Shown: positions 6,537 to 12,165 of the stretch, piece after piece
How the letters are laid out: the number at the start of each line of letters is the position of its first letter
How positions within the stretch are numbered: position 1 is the first letter of the stretch
From: Clostridiales bacterium
GTDB taxonomy: Bacteria > Bacillota > Clostridia > Christensenellales > CAG-138
Length of the DNA: 12,165 nucleotides
NCBI GenBank assembly: GCA_031270585.1
Contig: JAISXK010000102.1
Coordinates: forward strand, 1-12,165
Reading direction: 5' to 3'
Program-made: the position numbers and the translations under genes
The notes under the pieces: model-generated
Database searches by the model: none
What the model was told of the DNA's origin: nothing
What the model saw: the letters and a program-made list of their open reading frames with translations, nothing else

Positions 6537-7310
6537 TTATTGTTGGCTGCCGCCTGCCAAAAACGCCTTGAGAACGGCGCAAAACTGCGGGTATTGATCG
6601 ATATAGCTATAATGTCCCGCCCCTTCAAACACTACCAGGCCGGAGTCGGGGATGCGTTTTTCCATAATCCGCGCCATACGCAAAGGCGTATCCGTATCCT
6701 GCGATCCCCATATCAAAAGGGACGGGTTTTTAATCGCAATTAACATCTCCGTCAAATCTTCGTTGACCACCTTAATAAACGTATGGCGCATCACATCGCT
6801 TTTCAATGCGCGGTAATCCGCAGAGCCGGCGCTTTTTTGCCTTTCGCTCAAGTGCAGCAACCGGTCTGCCCAACCGATCTTTTTCAGTCGCTTTCCGCAT
6901 TTATAGGCATAGACGCGTAAGTAATATTTTATGCCGCGCCGGGGTTTGACGCCTGCCGCATCCACAAACGTGATGCGGCGGAATATCTTCTCATCCCCGC
7001 TTGCAAGCACGATGGCAACGCGTCCGCCAAAGGAGTGGCAGATTACATCCGCTCCATATATGCCCTGTTCCAGCATAAACGTTTTGGTAACGCGCGCGTA
7101 ATCCCCCACGCCAAAAGCGCATGGCGGCTCTTCGCTTTTGCCAAAGCCGGGGAAATCCAGGCTGACCGCCCGCATGCCCATTTGCGCCACCGCGTTGACG
7201 ACGGGCCGCATGGCCTCTATATCCGCCAGCCAGCCGTGCAGCAGCAAAACGGGATCGCCTTCCCCCTCCGTTTCATAATGGACGCGTATACCTTCGATTT
7301 GCGTATACAC
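6537..7310 (-). CDS. Alpha/beta hydrolase of unknown substrate
   Basis: A 257-residue alpha/beta hydrolase fold protein. In the chosen numbering the oxyanion region is LLLHGW (near 25-27), the nucleophile is Ser93 in CHSFGG, the acid is Asp205 in WGSQDTD, and the base is His233 in GAGHYSY. All triad members are present, so it should be active. No signal peptide is seen. Start: GTG at 7308-7310 has a GGAGG (7316-7320) five bases upstream. An ATG at 7322 and a TTG at 7358 would extend it but have no ribosome site. It follows rimI by 51 bases and precedes the membrane MurF-like gene by about 30 bases, in the same transcription unit. The position suggests a role with the Mur/Ddl pair, perhaps on a peptide or ester linked to the envelope, but the substrate cannot be read from sequence. 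Confidence 0.85.
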   Translation of the reverse strand: MYTQIEGIRVHYETEGEGDPVLLLHGWLADIEAMRPVVNAVAQMGMRAVSLDFPGFGKSEEPPCAFGVGDYARVTKTFMLEQGIYGADVICHSFGGRVAIVLASGDEKIFRRITFVDAAGVKPRRGIKYYLRVYAYKCGKRLKKIGWADRLLHLSERQKSAGSADYRALKSDVMRHTFIKVVNEDLTEMLIAIKNPSLLIWGSQDTDTPLRMARIMEKRIPDSGLVVFEGAGHYSYIDQYPQFCAVLKAFLAGGSQQ

Positions 7311-7361
7311 CAAAACCTCCATGCGCGCCGTTGTTTCCCGGTTATTATAGCGCGCCAAGCC

Positions 7362-7850
7362 TTATAGGCACAACTCTTGCACCGTTTTGTTGATGTTCCT
7401 GTTCCATAATATGAGCGCGTCCTCTTTGGTATCCCCGTAATAGCCCCTGCGTTTGCCTGCAAGTTCAAAACCAAGCCCAAAATAAAACGTCTGCGCGCCC
7501 ACGTTACTTTCACGTACCTCCAGCGTCATCTGTGCGGCATTTTGCAAAATAGCCGCCCGCATCGACAGGAGCATCACGCGCCTGGCGTACCCTTGACGCC
7601 TGTATGGCGGCAATACCGCCACGTTGGTGATATGCGCCTCATCATACACCACCCACATGCCCGCGTAGGATATGATTTTTGCGTCCAACTCCAGCACATG
7701 GTAATGCGCAATGGGGTTTTTTAATTCTTCCCCGAGCATGCGTTTGGACCACGGCGAGCGAAAGCATATCTTTTCCATCTCCGCCACAGCGGGCACATCC
7801 TCCAGCGTCATAGGCCGAAACACGGCGCCGTCTTCATGGTGGTAAAGCAT
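7362..7850 (-). CDS. rimI: Ribosomal protein S18-alanine N-acetyltransferase
   Basis: RimI is a GNAT enzyme that acetylates the N-terminal alanine of ribosomal protein S18 with acetyl-CoA. In this 162-residue protein the N-terminal part (FRPMTLEDVPAVAEMEKICF) is typical of RimI. VAVLPPYRRQGYA (near 77-89) is the acetyl-CoA pyrophosphate loop with R-R-Q-G-Y-A. EVRESNVGAQTFYFGLGFE (111-129) is the RimI signature. The C-terminal YYGDTKEDALILW closes the fold. The ATG at 7850 follows GGAGG lying inside the tsaB 3' end, and the two genes are separated by three bases, so they are translationally coupled. Linkage to tsaB and tsaE is common in Bacillota and supports the call over a generic acetyltransferase. 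Confidence 0.93.
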   Translation of the reverse strand: MLYHHEDGAVFRPMTLEDVPAVAEMEKICFRSPWSKRMLGEELKNPIAHYHVLELDAKIISYAGMWVVYDEAHITNVAVLPPYRRQGYARRVMLLSMRAAILQNAAQMTLEVRESNVGAQTFYFGLGFELAGKRRGYYGDTKEDALILWNRNINKTVQELCL

Positions 7851-7853
7851 GCT

Positions 7854-8537
7854 TCATACCTCCTGCGGCGCTTTATACAGGCGCTCGGCTTGCGAGGGCC
7901 GCAAATACAGCGGGCGCGCCTCTTTATATAGCGTGAAATCAGGGCGCATCCGCAGCGTTTGCGCCGCTACGCCGGCAACCGCGCCCGCGCGCAGCAATCC
8001 ACAATGGGCGGGGGCCACGATGGCGTCTTGCACCGCTTGCGCAATCTTCTCCTCATAAACCTGCGCGCCATCCCCCGTGAATAAGGCGCCGACGGGCATT
8101 TGAGACAGCAGCGCGTCGATCTGTATGGCCTGAGGCGCAAGTGTTTCTGTGCCATTTTGGTATAGCGCCGCATATACGTTTTCGTTTCGCGCATCTATTA
8201 TGGCGCACACGGGCAACCCTAAAAAAGCAAACCTCCGGTTTAAGACGCGCAACGAGGTCACGCCGACAACCGGTATGTTTTGCGCCATACCGAAAGCGTT
8301 TGCCAGGCAAACGCCTATGCGCACGCCGGTAAACGAGCCCGGCCCATGGTCTACGGCAACAGCCTCAATATCCGCCGGCGATACCCCTGCGGACGCCATC
8401 AGTTCATCCGCCATAGGCATGAGCGTTTCGGAATGGGTGCGCGTAGCTGCCGCTACGCTCTCGCACAGCAATGCGTCATCCCGCCGGATCGCGGCGGAGG
8501 CAAGCTTCGACGCGGTTTCAAAAGCCAATATCAACAA
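7854..8537 (-). CDS. tsaB: tRNA threonylcarbamoyladenosine biosynthesis protein TsaB
   Basis: TsaB (YeaZ) is the non-catalytic partner of TsaD in the complex that puts t6A on adenosine 37 of ANN-decoding tRNAs. This 227-residue protein shows the ASKHA-fold N-terminus LILAFETAS, THSETLMP (34-41) and the hallmark GPGSFTGVRIG (65-75). The start is a TTG at 8535-8537, because GAGGG lies six bases upstream and the protein begins exactly at LILAFETAS. The first seven bases overlap the end of tsaE, indicating translational coupling. rimI follows after three bases. tsaD is absent from the window and must be elsewhere if t6A is made. Confidence 0.95.
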   Translation of the reverse strand: MLILAFETASKLASAAIRRDDALLCESVAAATRTHSETLMPMADELMASAGVSPADIEAVAVDHGPGSFTGVRIGVCLANAFGMAQNIPVVGVTSLRVLNRRFAFLGLPVCAIIDARNENVYAALYQNGTETLAPQAIQIDALLSQMPVGALFTGDGAQVYEEKIAQAVQDAIVAPAHCGLLRAGAVAGVAAQTLRMRPDFTLYKEARPLYLRPSQAERLYKAPQEV

Positions 8538-9061
8538 GGCAAACCCTCATTCATAAGCCGCAATGTTTCTTTATACAATTCTCCATGCGGCGTTATGCCA
8601 ATAACGCGCGGCGCTTCCCCGCTACCGGCAATAGTGATGTCCAGCCGTTCGCTGGGTAATGCGTCCGCCACAATTTCGGGCCATTCTATTATCACAACGC
8701 CGTTTCTTTCCAAATATTCCTCAAACCCTATATCGTATAATTCCCCGCTGCCCGTGAGCCTGTAGGCGTCAAAGTGGTAAAGCGGCAATACCGGCCCGGC
8801 ATATTCATGCAATATGGCAAATGTGGGGCTTGTAACGCCTTCTATGCCAAGCCCTTGCGCCAGCGCCCGCGCAAAGGTTGTTTTGCCCACACCCATACCC
8901 CCATAAAGCGCAATGCAAAACCCGCGTCGCCCGGCGGCACTCCGCCCCGCAGCGGCGCCTCGCCTCACGGCAATGGATTGCCCCGCGCGCAACAACGCCC
9001 CGCCCAGCGCGCGGCCGAGGGTTTGTGCTTGCTCTAACGTTAGCCATCTTCCCGCGTTCAA
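8531..9061 (-). CDS. tsaE: tRNA threonylcarbamoyladenosine biosynthesis ATPase TsaE
   Basis: TsaE (YjeE) is the small P-loop ATPase that resets the TsaB-TsaD complex in t6A synthesis. Motifs in the 176-residue form: LTLEQAQTLGRALG at the N-terminus, Walker A GGMGVGKTT (54-62), TSPTF (77-81), YHFDAYRL (95-102) and IIEWPE (124-129). Compared with the usual 140-160 residues there is an Arg/Gly/Ala-rich insert (about 29-47) between the first helix and the Walker A strand. I chose the TTG at 9059-9061, which overlaps the tgt stop as TTGA and has GGGGTGG six bases upstream. A GTG at 9085 would add eight residues overlapping tgt. The end overlaps tsaB by seven bases. Confidence 0.93.
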   Translation of the reverse strand: MNAGRWLTLEQAQTLGRALGGALLRAGQSIAVRRGAAAGRSAAGRRGFCIALYGGMGVGKTTFARALAQGLGIEGVTSPTFAILHEYAGPVLPLYHFDAYRLTGSGELYDIGFEEYLERNGVVIIEWPEIVADALPSERLDITIAGSGEAPRVIGITPHGELYKETLRLMNEGLPC

Positions 9062-10173
9062 TCCATGCCACCCCGGGCTGCCCACTCACCCCTAAGCCGC
9101 AGCAGCCTGTCTTCTTTAATGGCCTCGCGAATCTCTTTCATGCAGTGCAGCGTATAATAAATGTTGTGTATACTCAAGAGCTGCGCCGCCAAAATCTCCT
9201 TTGCTTTTATCAGATGCCGGATATACGCGCGGGTAAAGTTTTTGCAGGCGTAACAGGCACAGTTTTCATCTATGGGCGAAAAATCCCGCGCGAACTCTTT
9301 ATTGCGCAGCATGCGCCTGCCAAAATGCGTTAACGCAAGCCCGTTTCGCGCGATGCGCGTTTGCAGCACGCAATCAAACATATCTGCCCCGCGTATGACG
9401 CCTTCGATCAGGCAATCGGGGCTACCCACGCCCATAAGGTAGCGCGGCTTGCCCGGAGGCATAAAGGGCATCATGGCCTCCAGCATATCATACATCATGC
9501 CTTTGGGTTCGCCCACGGAAAGCCCGCCTATGGCGTTCCCGATAAAATCCATATCCGCAATGGCTTTGGCGCTTTCAATGCGCAAGGACGCATACATGCC
9601 GCCCTGCACAATGCCAAACAGCGCTTGATCGTGCCCGGTGTGCGCTTGTTGGCAACGCTTCGCCCAGCGGTGCGTGCGCAGCATGGCGGCTTTTGTATAC
9701 GGCTCGTCACTGGGGTAAGGCGCGCATTCATCAAAGCACATGGCAATATCCGCCCCCAGCGCCTGTTCAATTTGCATCACCTTTTCAGGCGTGAAGAGAT
9801 GCTTGCCGCCATCGATATGCGAGCGGAACTCCACCCCGTCTTCATATACGCGGTTGGTATCCCCCAGGCTGAAAACCTGAAAGCCGCCGCTATCCGTAAG
9901 TATGGGGCGCGGCCATGCCATAAAGCTGTGCAACCCGCCCGCCTCGCGCACCAGTTCGTGTCCGGGCCTGAGATACAGGTGGTAGGTGTTGGAAAGTATG
10001 ATGGGCGCGTCCACATCCAAAAGATCGCGCGGCGACATGGCCTTCACCGTGGCACGGGTACCAACGGGCATGTAGCAGGGCGTTTCTATATCGCCATGCG
10101 GCGTGTGCAGCACGCCAAGCCTGGCGCCGGTTTGCGCGCATGTTTTGATAACCTCAAAAGAAAACGGTTGCAT
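9058..10173 (-). CDS. tgt: tRNA-guanine transglycosylase
   Basis: Tgt swaps guanine 34 in GUN-anticodon tRNAs for preQ1, the precursor of queuosine. In the 371-residue form: SNTYHLYLRPG (61-71), general base Asp94 in ILTDSGGFQVF, FDECAPY (147-153), GGLSVGE (216-222), nucleophile Asp267 in FDCVL, and zinc ligands Cys305, Cys307, Cys310 and His336. Cys150 and Val220 occupy positions that in bacterial enzymes favour preQ1 over queuine. The usual FDCVLPTR reads FDCVLQTR. I chose ATG 10173, with AGAGGG just upstream. ATG 10191 would add six residues but lacks a ribosome site. It heads the operon; neither queA nor yajC, common neighbours, flanks it here. Confidence 0.95.
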   Translation of the reverse strand: MQPFSFEVIKTCAQTGARLGVLHTPHGDIETPCYMPVGTRATVKAMSPRDLLDVDAPIILSNTYHLYLRPGHELVREAGGLHSFMAWPRPILTDSGGFQVFSLGDTNRVYEDGVEFRSHIDGGKHLFTPEKVMQIEQALGADIAMCFDECAPYPSDEPYTKAAMLRTHRWAKRCQQAHTGHDQALFGIVQGGMYASLRIESAKAIADMDFIGNAIGGLSVGEPKGMMYDMLEAMMPFMPPGKPRYLMGVGSPDCLIEGVIRGADMFDCVLQTRIARNGLALTHFGRRMLRNKEFARDFSPIDENCACYACKNFTRAYIRHLIKAKEILAAQLLSIHNIYYTLHCMKEIREAIKEDRLLRLRGEWAARGGMD

Positions 10174-10279
10174 AAGCCCTCTAAAAAGCATCGTACTAAA
10201 AAACAGCGATACGCATTGATCAGGGTATGTTGAAAACCATTTTCACACACGCCCCAGCGCACCGGTATCTGCATATTAA

Positions 10280-10308
10280 AGTATAGGGAATTTTTTTATA
10301 AAAGTCAA
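10280..10308 (-). promoter_or_regulatory. Promoter of the tgt-tsaE-tsaB-rimI operon
   Basis: On the minus strand TTGACT (10303-10308), a 17-base A/T-rich spacer, and TATACT (10280-10285). Each hexamer matches the sigma-A consensus at 5 of 6 positions. Transcription would begin near 10273, giving a leader of about 100 bases before tgt. No riboswitch could be recognised in the leader by eye. It is the strongest promoter seen in the window and probably drives at least the seven genes down to ddl. Confidence 0.8.
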
Positions 10309-10403
10309 CGAACAGAGAACAGCCGGCTCTTTCCCTAAAAGCGTGAAAAGTTAAGCGAACAGAGGGATAGGAGAGAATTTCAGCTTACTGCAAGTAAGAT
10401 AAA

Positions 10404-10570
10404 TCATGGTACTGTATCCCTTGAATGTCTGAAAGCCACGCGCCTTACAAAACGAACACCCGCATCTACAGGGAGTCCGTTTTCGTCGTAAGACTTAAAT
10501 AACAGACCTCTCGTCCGTTTAACACGAATTTACCTGCTGCATAGCTGTCGTAGATTAAGCGACGAACACA
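10404..10570 (-). pseudogene. Frameshifted coding remnant, family unknown
   Basis: One frame from 10570 reads CVRRLIYDSYAAGKFVLNG and on through REVCYLSL, ending at a TAG at 10466. Around 10490 the sense-looking text shifts to another frame that reads SYDENGLPVDAGVRFVRRVA and ends at a TGA at 10404. Both halves look like real protein, and they join near the words YLSL and SYDENG. That suggests the 3' end of a once intact gene with a single-base deletion and a lost 5' end. No start codon or ribosome site is present. I do not recognise the family. It lies directly past the esterase stop. Confidence 0.4.
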
Positions 10571-10578
10571 TTAGTATA

Positions 10579-11559
10579 TCAGTTTGCATCTCTTGTTTTT
10601 GGCTGTTCCGCAAAGTAATTCTGCGTCGCATATTTAAAATTCTCCATCAGAAACGAGGTAGCCTCTTTGCCGATTTTGGACTTGCCGCAAACCATGTCAA
10701 AGGCGTGGAAACAACCGTCGAATAATTTGAATGCAACTTTAATCCCTGCTTCCTGCAGGTTTTGGATATATGTTTCCGTTTCGTCGCGGAATGGCTCAAC
10801 ACTCCCGACAAAGGAACAGGTCGGCGGCAAGCCCGAATAATCCGTCGCTCTTGCAGGCGCGGCATAGGCGGGGACATCCGACGAACCGTAACGCTGACAA
10901 AGGTAGAGTTTCCAAGCATTATAGTTAGACTTCGTGTTCCAGAGCGGCGCGTAGTTTTCCTTTGAAGTCGCGGTCGGGCGGTCGTCAAGCATAGGATAGA
11001 GCAGCATTTGAAACGCGATGTTGACATCGCCTTTATCGCGGGCGAGCAGTGACACCGCCGCAGTCAGTCCACCACCCGCGCTATCGCCGCCGATGAATAT
11101 CTGGTCGGAGCGCATACCGTAACGCTCGCCTTTGTCGCGCAGCCACAAGAGGGCGGCATAACAATCATCAAGCGCGGCGGGATAGGGTTTCTCGCCCGAC
11201 AGCGTGTAGTCGGGCGCAATGACAACCGCGCCGGATTCGTCTATGAAACGTTGAATGAAGCCCTCGTCCTGTTCTGGCACACCAATGGCGTAGCCGCCGC
11301 CGTGAATCCATAGAATACCCGGAACGCCCATTTTGCGAACAAGCGGAGTGTAAACGCAAAGTCTCTGCTTTGAGCCGTCAGCGCGGTCTATATAGATTTG
11401 CTCGTAGTTTAGGCGCTTCCCATGCTGCCCGCGCATAACGCGGCACAGCTTCGCCATAACCCTCATTCGCCGGACGGTAAACATAGGATTAACGAGGCTA
11501 ATAAGCCGTCCTGCGAAACGAAGTTCTGGATTCAGTTGTAAGTAGTCGAATCTGCTCAT
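10579..11559 (-). CDS. Alpha/beta hydrolase, HSL-type acetyl esterase/lipase
   Basis: A 326-residue esterase of the hormone-sensitive-lipase (family IV) group, which hydrolyses short-chain esters. The oxyanion motif is IHGGGYAIG (85-93), the nucleophile is Ser160 in GGDSAGGG, and the base is His285 in FDGCFHAF. At the acid position, usually DPLRDE, this protein reads VEPFRDE (254-260), so Glu255 stands where Asp is expected. No signal peptide or lipobox is visible, so it is probably cytoplasmic. The ATG at 11559 has a GAGG nine bases upstream. It lies about 43 bases after an unrecognised gene, with a small overlapping upstream frame between them. No separate promoter was found, so the two may be co-transcribed. 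The physiological substrate is unknown. Confidence 0.88.
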   Translation of the reverse strand: MSRFDYLQLNPELRFAGRLISLVNPMFTVRRMRVMAKLCRVMRGQHGKRLNYEQIYIDRADGSKQRLCVYTPLVRKMGVPGILWIHGGGYAIGVPEQDEGFIQRFIDESGAVVIAPDYTLSGEKPYPAALDDCYAALLWLRDKGERYGMRSDQIFIGGDSAGGGLTAAVSLLARDKGDVNIAFQMLLYPMLDDRPTATSKENYAPLWNTKSNYNAWKLYLCQRYGSSDVPAYAAPARATDYSGLPPTCSFVGSVEPFRDETETYIQNLQEAGIKVAFKLFDGCFHAFDMVCGKSKIGKEATSFLMENFKYATQNYFAEQPKTRDAN

Positions 11560-11590
11560 TCATTTTTGCCTCTCTGTTTTTTATGCTCAT
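11498..11590 (-). CDS. Candidate 30-residue upstream ORF overlapping the esterase start
   Basis: AGGAG at 11598-11602 lies seven bases before an ATG at 11590, better ribosome-site geometry than that of the esterase itself. The frame runs 30 codons, starting MSIKNREAKMNEQ, and ends at a TAG at 11498, well inside the esterase in another frame. Initiation here would bring ribosomes across the esterase start at 11559, so it could couple or dampen esterase translation. It may equally be a remnant of an older start. No family is recognised. Confidence 0.25.
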   Translation of the reverse strand: MSIKNREAKMNEQIRLLTTESRTSFRRTAY

Positions 11591-11602
11591 CTTGGTTCTC
11601 CT

Positions 11603-12165
11603 TTAGCGGCGCACACCTTTTACAGCGGCTTTGCGAAGGAATATGCCGGCATTGGCGTACCCGTCCAGAACATTTCCGCTTGAAGTGACAATAAACCTTA
11701 TATTCATTTTAAGCGGCTTTTTGACATCCGCTTCCCAGCTTGCCTGTTCAGTTCCGTCTTTTCCGGCTGTCAGGCTCAGCTTTGCCAGAGGAATGGTATC
11801 ACCTTCGAAAACGGCTTCGCCGCTGACGCCACCCTTCGTTTTGGCGAACTTAATCACAATATCCATCTCGCCCATAGGAGTAGCAAGGGTTGTGTCCCAT
11901 GTCCCTATAATTTCCGTAGAAGCATTGACAGAACCTGCTCCGCCGCCTGTTGGGTCATTGCCGTCATTATCATCCTCTGCGGGTGTTTCCCATTCCGCGC
12001 CGGATTTTGGAATGTCGAACGGCAGACAGGCCCAACCTTTGTCGTCATCAATTGAAACAATTTTACTGTCTTGGAGTTTTGCGGGGTAGTATGTCCAGTT
12101 ATATAGGCGCGGATAGCCCGCGCCGGGGCCTGCGGCTTTGGTAAAATTCAGCACGGGTGTGATGC
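11603..12165 (-). CDS. Unrecognised protein, C-terminal part only
   Basis: The frame is open to the right edge and the visible 186 or so residues start mid-domain (ITPVLNFTKAAGPG), so this is the end of a longer protein. A GTG at 12154 could start it but has no visible support. Residues after it include an aromatic stretch (RLYNWTYYPAKLQDSKI, then GWACLPFDIP). Next comes an acidic then Gly-rich linker (EDDNDGNDPTGGGAGS). A final domain of about 105 residues begins IIGTWDTTLATPMGEMDI and ends FLRKAAVKGVRR. This tail is rich in alternating hydrophobic residues, suggesting a small beta-barrel or lipocalin-like sandwich. The domain and linker suggest a multidomain enzyme, but the catalytic part is off the window. 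The esterase follows on the same strand. Confidence 0.65.
   Translation of the reverse strand, partial: ITPVLNFTKAAGPGAGYPRLYNWTYYPAKLQDSKIVSIDDDKGWACLPFDIPKSGAEWETPAEDDNDGNDPTGGGAGSVNASTEIIGTWDTTLATPMGEMDIVIKFAKTKGGVSGEAVFEGDTIPLAKLSLTAGKDGTEQASWEADVKKPLKMNIRFIVTSSGNVLDGYANAGIFLRKAAVKGVRR

Larger units (their letters stand above)
10174..10578. other. Intergenic region upstream of tgt
   Basis: About 400 bases without an intact gene. The left third is the tgt leader and promoter. The right part is less G+C-rich and contains a frameshifted coding remnant on the minus strand (10404-10570), a perfect small hairpin CTTACT-GCA-AGTAAG (10384-10398), and the nine-base direct repeat CGAACAGAG at 10309-10317 and 10356-10364. 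No terminator for the esterase gene is obvious. Confidence 0.6.

Noticed and set aside
9361..10233. A 290-codon plus-strand open frame antisense to tgt
   Set aside because: It mirrors the tgt coding frame, has an Arg/His/Ala-rich composition typical of antisense shadows in G+C-rich genes, and shows no domain.
10173..10273. A preQ1 riboswitch in the tgt leader
   Set aside because: I could not recognise the preQ1 aptamer pattern or a convincing expression platform in the 100-base leader; a covariance-model scan would be needed to settle it.
10309..10364. CGAACAGAG direct repeats as target-site duplication or attachment sites
   Set aside because: Only nine bases, 47 apart, with no mobile-element gene or inverted repeats between them.
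10384..10398. Perfect hairpin CTTACT-GCA-AGTAAG as a terminator
   Set aside because: No T tract follows on either strand and the stem is A/T-rich; it lies inside the decayed coding region.

Overview
The window is a compact bacterial chromosome segment with moderately high G+C (estimated by eye). Every well-supported gene lies on the minus strand. Gene content, Shine-Dalgarno sites close to AGGAGG, sigma-A-type promoters, an ArgR-type operator ahead of argGH, and a membrane-anchored MurF-like ligase next to a Ddl-type ligase point to Bacillota, most likely Clostridia. The family cannot be fixed from this sequence alone.

Genes are described in transcription order, right to left. At the right edge (11603-12165) is the C-terminal part of an unrecognised protein. 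It is followed by an HSL-type alpha/beta hydrolase (10579-11559). Next come about 400 bases without an intact gene. They hold a frameshifted coding remnant and a strong promoter at 10280-10308. That promoter faces a close-packed run: tgt, tsaE, tsaB, rimI, an alpha/beta hydrolase, a MurF-type ligase with five predicted membrane helices, and a Ddl-type ATP-grasp ligase. The first four act on tRNA modification and ribosomal protein acetylation: Tgt inserts the queuosine precursor, TsaB and TsaE serve t6A synthesis, and RimI acetylates S18. tsaD, a frequent partner, is not in the window. The last three look like a cell-envelope module.

Further left are a SEC-C zinc-motif protein, an intergenic region with an extended -10 promoter, a PPOX-fold flavoprotein, and the arginine operon argG-argH. 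The argG promoter overlaps a near-consensus ARG box, so arginine repression is predicted. argH runs off the left edge.

The most interesting element is the hydrolase / membrane MurF-like / Ddl-like trio (3622-7310). The Mur ligase carries an N-terminal multi-helix membrane domain and ends in FENDLPDNY where canonical MurF has a KGS-type motif. The Ddl homologue has a divergent C-terminal Mg-binding segment. This could be the cell's ordinary D-Ala-D-Ala pathway in a clade-specific form, or a paralogous membrane-bound ligase pair acting on another substrate. The sequence alone does not decide which. No rRNA, tRNA, CRISPR array, insertion sequence or origin was seen.
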